64,000 nucleotides of DNA from Fusobacterium varium (GTDB lineage: Bacteria; Fusobacteriota; Fusobacteriia; Fusobacteriales; Fusobacteriaceae): NCBI GenBank assembly GCA_900637705.1, contig LR134390.1, positions 62,001-126,000 on the forward strand. Direction: 5' to 3'. The notes beneath the pieces were generated by a model, which searched no databases, was not told the origin of the DNA, and saw only the letters and a program-made list of their open reading frames with translations. Below, piece by piece: positions 1 through 8,463 of the stretch (its first letter is position 1; each line of letters begins with the position of its first letter). The position numbers were made by a program, and so were the translations under genes.

Positions 1-243
1 GATAAGGATCCTACTTTAGAAGTTATATTTGATAGAGATGTTCTTGTAAATGAAGGACAGACAATAGAGAATATAGCAAAATCTGTAGGAATTATATCTG
101 AAGAAACACTTGTATCAATGCATCCATTTGTAGCAGATCCAAAAGCAGAACTTGAAAGGATGAAAAAGGAAAAAGAAGAAAAAATGGAAGTGTATCCAGA
201 GGTTTTTAAAAATCTAGGTGATCCAGATGACAAAGAAGAGTAG
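1..243 (+). CDS. Phage portal protein, C-terminal end (partial)
   Basis: The reading frame is open from the first base and closes at TAG 241-243, giving the last 80 residues. The text VSMHPFVADPKAELERM followed by an acidic Lys/Glu-rich tail matches the C-terminal end of SPP1 gp6-type portal proteins, which form the dodecameric DNA entry ring of the capsid. The next gene overlaps its 3' end and is a MuF head protein, the normal neighbour of a portal. The N-terminal part lies outside the window. Confidence 0.75.
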   Translation, partial: DKDPTLEVIFDRDVLVNEGQTIENIAKSVGIISEETLVSMHPFVADPKAELERMKKEKEEKMEVYPEVFKNLGDPDDKEE

Positions 244-1960
244 TTATTGGCAAGAAAGGTTTTTAGAGGAAGAAGAAAGAATAAATAAGGATGCCAGAGC
301 ATATGCAAGAAGAATAGAACAGCAATATGATATAGCACTTAGAAACATAGAAAGAGATATAAATGATTGGTATATGAGAATAGCAAAGAACAACAATGTT
401 AGTCTATTAGAAGCTAAAAGAATGCTATCAGCTAGAGAACTTGCAGAATTTAAGTGGAGTGTAAAAGAGTACATAAAAGCTGGAGAAACTAATGCTATTT
501 CTCCCATTTGGATGAAAGAACTTGAGAATGCATCAGCAAGGGTTCATATCTCCAGATTAGAAGCTCTAAAAATTCAAATACAGAATGAAGTTGAGGGAAT
601 CTATGGAATAAGAGACAAGGAAATGCAGAATTATCTTGTAAGAACCTATGGAGAAACATATTACCACACAGCTTACGAGATACAGAAAGGAAATGGGGTA
701 GGATGGTCACTAAATAGACTTGATACAAATAAAGTTAATGCTATTATTCATAAACCTTGGGCAGCAGATGGCAAGAACTTTTCAGAAAGAATTTGGGAAG
801 ATAAGACAAAACTGATTAATACTTTACACACAGGACTTACTCAAAACTTTATTAGAGGGGAAGCTCCAGATAAGCTTATATCTTCTATCACTAAAGAATT
901 TAATATAAAAAAGAGTGTAGCAGCTAGACTGGTAATGACAGAATCAGCTGCATATTCTTCACAGGCCAGAGAAAAGTCATTTAAGGCATTAAACTTGAGT
1001 AAATATGAAATAGTGGCAACTTTAGATAGTAAAACATCTGAAATATGTCAGGAAATGGATGGAAAAGTATTTGATATGAAAGATTATCAAGTAGGAGTAA
1101 CAGCTCCACCTTTTCATGTTTGGTGTAGAACTACTACGGCTCCATGGTTTCCTGAAAATTTTGATGCAGAAAGAATAGCTAGGGGAACAGATGGGAAAAC
1201 ATATAAAGTTCCAGAGAATATGAAATATAAAGATTGGAAAGAAAAATATGTGAAAGACAATGAAGAAAATGGTATAATAGAAATAAAAACAAAAGATGAT
1301 TTTATAAAGAGGATGAAAGAAGATTTTGGATTTAAAAAAGTTGATAGTGAAAATGTGGAAATAGGTGTTTTAAAAGAAATTCATGGGTCACTTAAAAAAT
1401 CATATGAAGACTATCCTGTACTAAAAGATTTCATTACAGATTTTAATATCAGTACTAAAACCAAAGCCCCAGCATGGGCAGCAATGGAAGTGAAAGAAAA
1501 TGGAAAAATTATCAGATCTTTAAATGTAAATCCTAAACACATAGGCAATCAAAATGAAATTTTAAAAATGATAGACCGATCTGTACAAACTGGATGGTGG
1601 ACACCAAAAGATGGTGTAGGTGGAATAGTGAGACATGAATTAGGACATATGATTGAATATGCCTTAAATTTAAAAATGGCAAAGATAGATTTAAAAAATC
1701 TTACAACTTCTACTGCTGGATTAATAGACCCGTGGAAAGCGTGTGCAAAAGGAACACTATCTAAGAAGATTTTATCTGGAGTATTTAAAAGTAAAGGTTT
1801 AAAAATGAATAAAGCCAATCTTGAGAACTTTATCTCAAAATATGGAGCTAAAAATACAAAAGAAGCATTGGCAGAATGTATTGGGTGTGATGATAAAAAA
1901 GAAATACCAGATTTAGTAAAATCAGAAGTGATGAAACTTATCAAGGAGTTGATGAAATGA
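227..1960 (+). CDS. MuF-type minor head protein with C-terminal zincin-like domain
   Basis: The central part (about residues 225-310, with TESAAYSSQ and FHVWCRTTT) is the SPP1 gp7/Mu gpF head morphogenesis domain, a minor capsid protein that sits near the portal. The N-terminal part is helical and charged. A long C-terminal extension carries RHELGHMIEYA with HELGH at residues 470-474, a zinc-metallopeptidase signature. Such extensions on MuF proteins are often effector or toxin domains delivered with the DNA; activity here is inferred only. ATG 227 is chosen over an in-frame GTG at 218 because AGGTG lies about 7-8 bases upstream. It overlaps the portal gene and is followed by a 61-codon gene with an ATGA overlap. 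Confidence 0.85.
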   Translation: MTKKSSYWQERFLEEEERINKDARAYARRIEQQYDIALRNIERDINDWYMRIAKNNNVSLLEAKRMLSARELAEFKWSVKEYIKAGETNAISPIWMKELENASARVHISRLEALKIQIQNEVEGIYGIRDKEMQNYLVRTYGETYYHTAYEIQKGNGVGWSLNRLDTNKVNAIIHKPWAADGKNFSERIWEDKTKLINTLHTGLTQNFIRGEAPDKLISSITKEFNIKKSVAARLVMTESAAYSSQAREKSFKALNLSKYEIVATLDSKTSEICQEMDGKVFDMKDYQVGVTAPPFHVWCRTTTAPWFPENFDAERIARGTDGKTYKVPENMKYKDWKEKYVKDNEENGIIEIKTKDDFIKRMKEDFGFKKVDSENVEIGVLKEIHGSLKKSYEDYPVLKDFITDFNISTKTKAPAWAAMEVKENGKIIRSLNVNPKHIGNQNEILKMIDRSVQTGWWTPKDGVGGIVRHELGHMIEYALNLKMAKIDLKNLTTSTAGLIDPWKACAKGTLSKKILSGVFKSKGLKMNKANLENFISKYGAKNTKEALAECIGCDDKKEIPDLVKSEVMKLIKELMK

Positions 1961-2142
1961 TGTTAACGGAATATCCTATGGAACTAAAAGAGAAAATTGA
2001 GTATGATTCTCAAGGAAAAATAAGATTGAAAAAGGGAGCTACAGAAGAAGAGAAGAGAATATTTAATGAACATATGAAACTTCTTGAATCTCTTGAAAAC
2101 TTAGAAGATACAAAAGATATAGAAACAATAATTGATTATTAA
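1957..2142 (+). CDS. Small phage protein, unknown
   Basis: A 61-residue acidic protein that starts in an ATGATG overlapping the stop of the MuF gene, with AAGGAG 9-14 bases upstream. It is translationally coupled to the MuF gene and followed directly by an intrinsic terminator. No family is recognised. Because the upstream protein carries a putative metallopeptidase domain, a regulatory or immunity role for this partner is possible, but nothing in the sequence shows it. Confidence 0.6.
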   Translation: MMLTEYPMELKEKIEYDSQGKIRLKKGATEEEKRIFNEHMKLLESLENLEDTKDIETIIDY

Positions 2143-2170
2143 GCACTTAGAGAAATCTAGGTGCTTTTTT
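2141..2170 (+). terminator. Intrinsic terminator after the MuF gene pair
   Basis: An 11-bp stem, AAGCACTTAGA paired with TCTAGGTGCTT (one G-T pair), closes a GAAA tetraloop and runs into six T residues. It separates the portal/MuF block from the capsid genes. Confidence 0.88.
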
Positions 2171-2197
2171 AATACCAAAATTTAAGGAGGAATAAAA

Positions 2198-2461
2198 ATG
2201 GATTCGAAAGAATTTATAACATTATGTAAAAAGGAAATAGTAAATTATTTTAATGGAAACTCTGAAAAGACTGATAAATTTGAACTTTCAGAGGATGATG
2301 TGTTTGTTGTTTGGAGCTGTAAGACTTTACAAAACAATAAAGCTCTATTGAGTACGACTGTCAGTGATGGAATGTATTATGAAGTTACATTCAATGGTGA
2401 CAAAAAAGAAATGTATTTGGATGTCTACAAGAAATGGGAAAATAAATGTATAAAATTATAA
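2198..2461 (+). CDS. Hypothetical phage protein
   Basis: An 87-residue protein with a clear AAGGAGG ribosome site. The middle part (VFVVWSCKTLQNNKALLST, then TVSDGMYYEVTFNG) resembles a small phage protein family seen between packaging and head genes that often carries the same WSCKTLQN-type motif. No enzymatic residues are obvious. It lies just after a terminator, so it may have its own promoter. Confidence 0.65.
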   Translation: MDSKEFITLCKKEIVNYFNGNSEKTDKFELSEDDVFVVWSCKTLQNNKALLSTTVSDGMYYEVTFNGDKKEMYLDVYKKWENKCIKL

Positions 2462-2480
2462 AAATAGGAGAGTGATTAAA

Positions 2481-2597
2481 ATGATGACATCAGGATTTAC
2501 AGTAGCAGGATTGGTGTTTGTAGGAATTGTAATAGGAGGTGTAGCAGGATATTTTGTAGGAAAGATTAGAGAAAGAAATGGCAAAAGTAAAAAATGA
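2481..2597 (+). CDS. 38-residue single-pass membrane protein
   Basis: ATGATG follows AGGAGAG at 9 bases. The product is one hydrophobic segment (about residues 5-26, rich in Gly and Val) followed by a basic tail RERNGKSKK, a typical small phage membrane protein. It ends at TGA 2595-2597. The same frame stays open downstream to 2714, so the stop may separate two parts of one former gene. Confidence 0.55.
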   Translation: MMTSGFTVAGLVFVGIVIGGVAGYFVGKIRERNGKSKK

Positions 2598-2606
2598 ACA
2601 GCAGAA

Positions 2607-2714
2607 GTGATACACCATGGAAGAATCAAAGAGCTTGAGTATTCAATACTAGGAGCTGGGTATGGACAACATGCATATGGCATACCTTGCTCTTATTTTT
2701 ATAAAAGTAAATAA
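2607..2714 (+). CDS. Possible 35-residue ORF, in frame with the preceding gene
   Basis: A GTG-started frame encodes VIHHGRIKELEYSILGAG and continues with an aromatic, Tyr/Gly-rich stretch ending YFYKSK. It is in the same frame as the upstream membrane peptide and separated from it by one TGA. The ribosome site is weak. It could be an independent short gene, the C-terminal half of a broken gene, or noise. Confidence 0.3.
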   Translation: MIHHGRIKELEYSILGAGYGQHAYGIPCSYFYKSK

Positions 2715-2727
2715 GGAGGAAAAATAA

Positions 2728-3321
2728 ATGACTAAAGAACAATTAAAAGCTTTAGGAGTTACTGAAGAATTAGCAATTAAAATTGCTGGAGAATCTAAGA
2801 AGGAGCTAGAAGGCTATGTGGAAAAAACAAAATTTGATGAAGTTGAAACCAAAGTAAAACAACTAGAAACCTCAGTAGCAGAAAGAGACAGACAGTTGGA
2901 AGATTTAAAAAAATCAACTGGAGATGTGGAAACACTGAAAAAGCAAATAGAAACTTTGCAAAATGAGAATAAAACAAAAGAAGAAACGTATAAAACAGAG
3001 TTGTCTAATTTGAAAAAAACTAATGCACTTGATTTAGCTTTATCTGGAGCAAAGGTTAAAAATAATAAGGCAATAAAAGCTTTATTAGCTAGTGAAAAAA
3101 TCAAACTAAAAGATGATGGAACATTAGAAGGACTTACAGAGCAGTTAGAAGCTATTAAAAAAACAGATGCATATTTATTTGAGGAAACTCAAACAAAAGA
3201 AAAAACAGTTCCTAAAGGATTTGTACCTGGAGTAACACCACCAGGAGAAACAGTAACATCTCCTGCAAGTTTAGGAGATGCAGTAGCAACAGCTTTAGCT
3301 GGAGTATTTAATAAAAATTAA
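2728..3321 (+). CDS. Phage scaffold protein (GP20 family)
   Basis: A 197-residue protein with LTEELAIKI-like N-terminal helices, a long coiled coil at about residues 30-100 (heptads with Glu/Lys), and the conserved LALSGAKVKNNKAIKALL segment at about 105-125 that marks the phage minor structural GP20 family. These proteins scaffold the procapsid. It sits immediately upstream of the major capsid gene, as expected, with an AGGAGG site. Confidence 0.9.
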   Translation: MTKEQLKALGVTEELAIKIAGESKKELEGYVEKTKFDEVETKVKQLETSVAERDRQLEDLKKSTGDVETLKKQIETLQNENKTKEETYKTELSNLKKTNALDLALSGAKVKNNKAIKALLASEKIKLKDDGTLEGLTEQLEAIKKTDAYLFEETQTKEKTVPKGFVPGVTPPGETVTSPASLGDAVATALAGVFNKN

Positions 3322-3334
3322 GGAGGAGATATAA

Positions 3335-4288
3335 ATGGCAGTAACATTAGCACAAGCAAAATTAAATGTACAAGATGCATTACAAATGGGAGTAATAGAT
3401 GAATTTGCAAAAAGCAACTTCATAATGGCTAACATTCCGTGGGATGATTGTGTATCACCAACTGGAGGAGGAGCAACTCTTACATACGCATACACAAGAT
3501 TAAAAACACAACCAACAGCAACTTTTAGAGAAGTAAACACAGAGTATACAGCTCAAGAAGTGGAAAAAGAAAGACATACAGCTGATATAAAAATATTTGG
3601 AGGAGCATTCCAAATAGATAGAGTAATAGCTGATATGGGAGGAATTATAAGTGAAGTAACACTGCAAATGCAGCAAAAGATTAAAGCTGCATCAGCACTA
3701 TTTAATGAAAATGTAATCAATGGTGATAGTGCAGTAGATAACAAAGCATTTGACGGACTTGATAAAGCTCTTACAGGGTCATCAACAGAAGTTGTTCCAA
3801 CAGCTCCAATAGATTTATCTACATCAGCAGCAGTAGATACTAACTGGAAAGAATTTTTGGATGTATTGGATGAATTTCTTATGGGATTAGATGGAACTCC
3901 ATCAATGATTGGGGGAAATACAAAGCTTATTGCTAAGATAAGAGCATGTGCAAGAAGAGCAGGAATGTATCAAGTAACAAAAAATGATTTTGGTCAACAA
4001 GTGGAATCATACAATACAATTCCTTTAGTGGATTTAGGAGCGAAAGCAGGAACTAATGATCCAGTAGTTAAAACTGATACATCTACAGGAGAAACATCTT
4101 TGTATGCTATAAGATTTGGATTAGATGGATTTCATGCAGTAACTACTCCAGGACAATTCATCAAAACATGGTTGCCTGATTATAATACTGCTGGAGCAGT
4201 AAAAACTGGAGAAGTAGAAGCACTAGCTGCAGTTGTATTAAAAACAACAAAGGCAGCAGGAGTATTAAGAAAAATCAAAGTTCAATAG
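3335..4288 (+). CDS. Major capsid protein
   Basis: A 317-residue protein that follows the scaffold gene with 13 bases between them. It is Ala/Gly-rich with an HK97-fold layout: N-terminal helix, the E-loop region near SPTGGGATLTYAYTR at residues 42-56, and an FGGAFQIDRVIADMGG segment at about 90-105 shared by capsid proteins of Firmicutes and fusobacterial prophages. Length and position between scaffold and connector genes agree. Confidence 0.9.
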   Translation: MAVTLAQAKLNVQDALQMGVIDEFAKSNFIMANIPWDDCVSPTGGGATLTYAYTRLKTQPTATFREVNTEYTAQEVEKERHTADIKIFGGAFQIDRVIADMGGIISEVTLQMQQKIKAASALFNENVINGDSAVDNKAFDGLDKALTGSSTEVVPTAPIDLSTSAAVDTNWKEFLDVLDEFLMGLDGTPSMIGGNTKLIAKIRACARRAGMYQVTKNDFGQQVESYNTIPLVDLGAKAGTNDPVVKTDTSTGETSLYAIRFGLDGFHAVTTPGQFIKTWLPDYNTAGAVKTGEVEALAAVVLKTTKAAGVLRKIKVQ

Positions 4289-4301
4289 TAGGAGGAAAAT
4301 T

Positions 4302-4670
4302 ATGGCTAAAATAATATGTCCTAACAAAGAATACACTGGAGTTTCTGCCAGTGTATCTTTTTGTAATGGAGTAGGAGAAACAGAAGATATAAGATTGATA
4401 AAATGGTTTGAAGACCACGGATATACTGTAGTAAATAATGAGAAAGTAGTAGAAAAAGCAGCAATTGATGAAAAGGAGAAAGAAGAAGTAACAGCAGAGG
4501 AAACAGCAACAGAAAAAGAAATGTACACTAAAAAAGCTTTAGAGGGAATGGCTGCTCTTGATATAGATGAGTTAGCAGCAAGAGAGGGAGTAGATATTTC
4601 TAATTGCAAAAACAAAAATGAGAAAATAGAAAAAATTTTAGAATACCAAAAGGCTAAAGAAGAAAAATAG
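4302..4670 (+). CDS. Small head-associated protein with SAP/Rho-N-like tail
   Basis: A 122-residue protein. The N-terminal half (ICPNKEYTGVSASVSFCNGVGE, then WFEDHGYTVV) is a small domain commonly found just after phage capsid genes. The C-terminal 45 residues (LEGMAALDIDELAAREGVDI onward) look like a helix-extension-helix/Rho-N-type nucleic-acid-binding module. A role in head decoration or DNA contact is inference. Confidence 0.7.
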   Translation: MAKIICPNKEYTGVSASVSFCNGVGETEDIRLIKWFEDHGYTVVNNEKVVEKAAIDEKEKEEVTAEETATEKEMYTKKALEGMAALDIDELAAREGVDISNCKNKNEKIEKILEYQKAKEEK

Positions 4671-4679
4671 GAGGGAATC

Positions 4680-5081
4680 ATGGGAATAGCTGAAGCAGTA
4701 AAATTAAGATTGAAAATGTTTAAAATAACAGTATCAACAGAAGATGAAGACATATTAGAATACCTCATAAATAAATCTCTCAATAGCATAAATAATATAA
4801 CCAATCAGGATTATACTGCTGATACATTCCCTACTCCTATTTTTGAAATATGGGTGGATAAAGCAGCAGGAGAGTATATAAACCTCAAGAAAACTACGGG
4901 AGAGCTACCAGAAGATTATGACTTATTACTTCTAGTTAATCAGGTAAAATTAGGAGATACAAGTGTAAATCTAGGAGAAGGAACAGCAAGTAGTGATGAA
5001 CAGAGATTAAATGCTGCAATAAGCTATTTAATGTTTGGAAGAGACAGAGAACTAATAAGGCTTAGGAGGATGTCAAGATGA
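4680..5081 (+). CDS. Head-tail connector (gp6/YqbG-like)
   Basis: A 133-residue protein beginning with a helical segment (EDEDILEYLINKSLNSI) followed by an ITNQDY turn and DKAAGEYINLK, the pattern of the phage gp6-like head-tail connector family that docks on the portal ring. It overlaps the next gene by 4 bases and sits directly after the capsid block. Confidence 0.8.
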   Translation: MGIAEAVKLRLKMFKITVSTEDEDILEYLINKSLNSINNITNQDYTADTFPTPIFEIWVDKAAGEYINLKKTTGELPEDYDLLLLVNQVKLGDTSVNLGEGTASSDEQRLNAAISYLMFGRDRELIRLRRMSR

Positions 5082-5461
5082 CAAGAAAAGAAAAGTATAT
5101 AGCAGCTTGCAGAAAGTCAATAGAAAAGCTTTATGATGATACATGTAATATTTATGAGAGTGGCATGATAAAAGACCCTAAAACAAAAATTACAAAGCCT
5201 ACAGATGATAATTTAGTAGTTAAGAATCAACAATGCAGGATATCATTTAAAACTATATCCCCTACTAATCAAACTGAGAGTAATAATAAGATTTCTCAGG
5301 AGATAAAACTATTCATAGCTCCAGAACTGCTTATCAAAGAAGGTTCTAAAATAGTTATAACTAGAAATGGAAGGACTACAGAATATAAAAATAGTGGAAC
5401 TCCAGCTATATATAGTACTCATCAAGAGATAATTTTAACTCTAGTAAAGGAATATGCATAA
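5078..5461 (+). CDS. Head closure protein (XkdH-like)
   Basis: A 127-residue, beta-rich protein with the sequence LYDDTCNIYESG near the N-terminus and KLFIAPELLIKEGSKIVITRNGRT in the middle, as in XkdH/YqbH-type head closure proteins that plug the connector. It overlaps genes on both sides, which supports translational coupling in the connector operon. Confidence 0.72.
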   Translation: MTRKEKYIAACRKSIEKLYDDTCNIYESGMIKDPKTKITKPTDDNLVVKNQQCRISFKTISPTNQTESNNKISQEIKLFIAPELLIKEGSKIVITRNGRTTEYKNSGTPAIYSTHQEIILTLVKEYA

Positions 5462-5979
5462 TGGGTAATGCAGTTAAAATAAATTTTAAAGAACTTGAAA
5501 ACTTTTCAAAGCAATTAGAAAAATTGGCAGAAGAAACAAGATGGGTGATAGTGGAGCTTGCAAATGAGATAGCAGCAAGATTACTGAGGAAAGTAATTAA
5601 AAGAACTCCTGTTGGGATATATGGAAAACAAATACCAGTCACTAAAAAGATTTATAGATATGAGGTAATTCAAGGCGAAACAACAAGGAATGGAAAGCCC
5701 AAGAAGAGAAGAATTGATACAGGAAGAACAAAAACAGTTATGCAGAGTACATCAAGTAAAACTGGTGGTACTTTGAGAAGAGGATGGGATATAGGACCTG
5801 TTATTAAGTCTGGTGAAACCTATTCAGTGGAAATATTTAATTCAGTAGAATATGCATCTTATGTGGAGTTTGGGCACAGAACAAGAAATCACAAAGGCTG
5901 GGTACAAGGGCACTTTATGCTTACTATCTCAGAAAAAGAGCTATCAGAGAATCTAAATGTAATTATAGAAAAAAGCTGA
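5461..5979 (+). CDS. Tail completion protein (HK97 gp10/XkdI-like)
   Basis: A 172-residue protein with the HK97 gp10 family layout: N-terminal helix (ELENFSKQLEKLAEETRW), KVIKRTPVGIYG, a basic loop, LRRGWDIG at about residue 103, and the closing motif YASYVEFGHRTRNHKGWVQG at about 137-156. These proteins complete the tail end that joins the head. Its start overlaps the stop of the preceding gene. Confidence 0.85.
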   Translation: MGNAVKINFKELENFSKQLEKLAEETRWVIVELANEIAARLLRKVIKRTPVGIYGKQIPVTKKIYRYEVIQGETTRNGKPKKRRIDTGRTKTVMQSTSSKTGGTLRRGWDIGPVIKSGETYSVEIFNSVEYASYVEFGHRTRNHKGWVQGHFMLTISEKELSENLNVIIEKS

Positions 5980-6004
5980 CAGAATTGTTCAGGGAGCGGT
6001 TTAG

Positions 6005-6445
6005 ATGATGAATGGAATTATAGCAGGTATAGGAAAAGCTTTATCAGATGAGTTTAAAGATACATATCAAATATATATGGAACAAATACCACAAGATTTT
6101 AAAGAGCCTTGTTTTTTTATACAAGGAATAAATGCAACAGAAAAGCAGTTTTTAAACAGAAGATATAAATTCAATCAATCCTTTGTGGTTCAGTATTTTC
6201 CTGAAGAAGATAAAATATCAAATGAAAATATGTATTTTATAGCTGAAAGAATGATGAGAGCTTTAGAATTTATAGAGCAAATTGGAGAAGAAGAAACAAA
6301 TAAACTTAGAGGGACAAACAGAAGTTATAGAATAATTGATGGGGTATTGAATTTATTTGTTGATTACAATTTCTTTGCTTATTTGGAAATACCAGAAGAA
6401 GCATTTATGGAAATTTTAAATGGGAATTATCAAACAAAAGGGTAA
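6005..6445 (+). CDS. Tail terminator protein (XkdJ position)
   Basis: A 146-residue protein starting at tandem ATGs. It has the sequence IYMEQIPQDFKEPCFFIQGINATEKQ and a central FVVQYFP, matching the tail-terminator-like family (DUF6838) that precedes the sheath gene in xkd-type phages. The terminator ring ends tail polymerisation and binds the head. Identification rests on the motif and on position. Confidence 0.75.
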   Translation: MMNGIIAGIGKALSDEFKDTYQIYMEQIPQDFKEPCFFIQGINATEKQFLNRRYKFNQSFVVQYFPEEDKISNENMYFIAERMMRALEFIEQIGEEETNKLRGTNRSYRIIDGVLNLFVDYNFFAYLEIPEEAFMEILNGNYQTKG

Positions 6446-6457
6446 GGAGGAAATATA

Positions 6458-6643
6458 GTGGCAAAAGAAATAAAAGAAACTATTGTAGAAGAGAAAAAAT
6501 TTACTAAAAATTCTTTAGTGAATAGTGAGAAATATAAAAGTAAAAAAATTCTATTAAAAGTGCTACTTGAAGAAGAGAAGAAATATTCATTTAAAGAAGT
6601 AGAAAAGATAATAGATGACTATTTAAAAAAAGGGGTGAAATAA
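6458..6643 (+). CDS. Small protein before the sheath gene
   Basis: A 61-residue Lys/Glu-rich protein with a GTG start 8 bases after AGGAGG. Its stop abuts the ATG of the sheath gene. Small genes of this type regularly precede sheath genes in PBSX-like modules; the function is not known. No transmembrane segment is present and helices are likely throughout. Confidence 0.6.
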   Translation: MAKEIKETIVEEKKFTKNSLVNSEKYKSKKILLKVLLEEEKKYSFKEVEKIIDDYLKKGVK

Positions 6644-7957
6644 ATGGCATTTGGAGGAGGAACATGGTTAACTCAAAACAAGGTACTTCCAGGTACCTAT
6701 ATTAACTTTGTAAGTGCAGCGGCAGCATATGTAAATATTGCTGATAGAGGGTATGCGTGTATGGGATTTAATTTGGACTGGGGAATTGAGAATGAAATAT
6801 TCACTGTTGAAAACTCAGATTTTCAAACAAATAGTATGAAGTATTTTGGTTATGAATACACACATGACAAAATGAAAGCACTCAGAGATATATTTCAAAA
6901 TGCTAAAACAGTATACTGTTTTAGATTAAATGGATCAGGAGGAGTAAAAGCTTCAAATACTTTTGCTACAGCTAAATATGCAGGAGTAAGAGGAAATGAT
7001 ATAAAAGTTATAATTGCTGATAGTGTGGATGAAGAAGAAAAATTTGATGTATCTACATATATTGGAATTTCTTTAGTCGATACACAAACTGTAGCTGCAG
7101 CAGCAGAGTTAAAAGACAATGATTATGTTGTTTGGAAAAAAGAAGCAACTTTAGAAGTTACAGCAGGAATACCATTAACAGGTGGAACAAATGGAACAGA
7201 TTCTACAGGACTTTCCCATCAAACTTTCTTAGAAAAATCTGAAAAATATAGATTTAACTCTATAGGAGCAGCTGTTACAGATAAAGTAACCAAACAGTTG
7301 TATGCAGAGCATACTAAAAGAATGAGAGATGAAGTAGGAGTTAAGTATCAGTGTGTGTTGTATGATTATGAAGCTGATTATGAGGGAGTAATCAATGTAG
7401 TTAATGCATGTACTGACACTGGAGAGAATGAAGCCTCAATAGTTTATTGGTTAGTGGGGGCAAATGCAGGATGTGCAATAAATGAGTCATTAACTAATAA
7501 AAATTATGATGGTTCATTTAAAATAAAAACAGATTACACTCAAACACAATTAGAACAAGGAATGAAAGCAGGACACTTCATGTTTCATCAAGTTGATAAT
7601 GCTATAGCAGTTCTATCTGATATTAACAGTTTTGTCAATTGGAGTATTTATAAAAATGAAGACTTTTACAGAAATCAAGTTATAAGAATATTGGATCAAG
7701 TAGCAATGGATGTAGCAAGTTTGTTTAATAAAAGACATCTTGGTAAGACTAGAAATAATAATCCAGGAAGAGTTGCTTTATGGACAGATATAACAGCTCA
7801 TCATCAAGAGCTTGAGAAAATAGAAGCCATAGAAGATTTTAATCCTAAAGAGGTTACAGTCTTAGAAGGAGCTGACAAGGTATCAGTTTTAGTAAATGAC
7901 AGAATAAAACCTGTGGGAGTAATGGAAAAATTATATATGGCAGTAGTTGTTGTATAA
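6644..7957 (+). CDS. Tail sheath protein (XkdK-like)
   Basis: A 437-residue protein that opens with GGGTWLTQNKVLPGTYINFVS, the standard N-terminus of contractile tail sheaths, and has YAGVRGNDIKV at about residues 108-118 and VNDRIKPVGVMEKLYM near the C-terminus, where sheath strands interlock. The sheath contracts to drive the tube through the envelope. The tail tube gene follows, confirming a myovirus-type tail. Confidence 0.95.
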   Translation: MAFGGGTWLTQNKVLPGTYINFVSAAAAYVNIADRGYACMGFNLDWGIENEIFTVENSDFQTNSMKYFGYEYTHDKMKALRDIFQNAKTVYCFRLNGSGGVKASNTFATAKYAGVRGNDIKVIIADSVDEEEKFDVSTYIGISLVDTQTVAAAAELKDNDYVVWKKEATLEVTAGIPLTGGTNGTDSTGLSHQTFLEKSEKYRFNSIGAAVTDKVTKQLYAEHTKRMRDEVGVKYQCVLYDYEADYEGVINVVNACTDTGENEASIVYWLVGANAGCAINESLTNKNYDGSFKIKTDYTQTQLEQGMKAGHFMFHQVDNAIAVLSDINSFVNWSIYKNEDFYRNQVIRILDQVAMDVASLFNKRHLGKTRNNNPGRVALWTDITAHHQELEKIEAIEDFNPKEVTVLEGADKVSVLVNDRIKPVGVMEKLYMAVVVV

Positions 7958-7974
7958 AGGGAGGTAGAAAGTAA

Positions 7975-8451
7975 ATGAGAAGAGTAACGATGCATGGAAA
8001 AGATGCTATAAGTGGTTCAGAAGCAGAATGCTATATTACAATAGATGGAAATAGATATAATTTTATGCAGGCAATAACTTTTGAAGCAACTTTTGAAAAA
8101 AATAAAACAGAAGTTCCTATACTTGGAAGACCTGGAAAAGGAAACAAAGCAAATGGATGGACTGGAACAGGATCGATGACATGCCATTTCAATCAATCTG
8201 TAATGAGAGAACTTTTAGAAAAGTATAAAAATGATGGGATAGATACTTATTTCACTATCATGGTAACAAATGAGGATCCTACATCAGCAGTAGGAAGACA
8301 GACAGTAATATTTAAGGATTGTAATTTAGATGGCGGAATATTAGCCAAATTTGATGCAGATGCAGATTATTTGGATGAGGACTTCGATTTTACATTTGAA
8401 GATTTTGAAATACAAGAAACATTTAAACCATTAGATGGATTTATAGCATAG
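7975..8451 (+). CDS. Tail tube protein (XkdM-like)
   Basis: A 158-residue protein with SGSEAECYITIDG, the EKNKTEVPILGRPGKGNK loop at about residues 42-59 and the WTGTGSMT strand, diagnostic of the XkdM tail tube family. It polymerises inside the sheath. ATG 7975 is preceded by GGGAGG; an in-frame ATG at 7990 is a less well-spaced alternative. Confidence 0.93.
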   Translation: MRRVTMHGKDAISGSEAECYITIDGNRYNFMQAITFEATFEKNKTEVPILGRPGKGNKANGWTGTGSMTCHFNQSVMRELLEKYKNDGIDTYFTIMVTNEDPTSAVGRQTVIFKDCNLDGGILAKFDADADYLDEDFDFTFEDFEIQETFKPLDGFIA

Positions 8452-8463
8452 GAGGAGAGAAAT

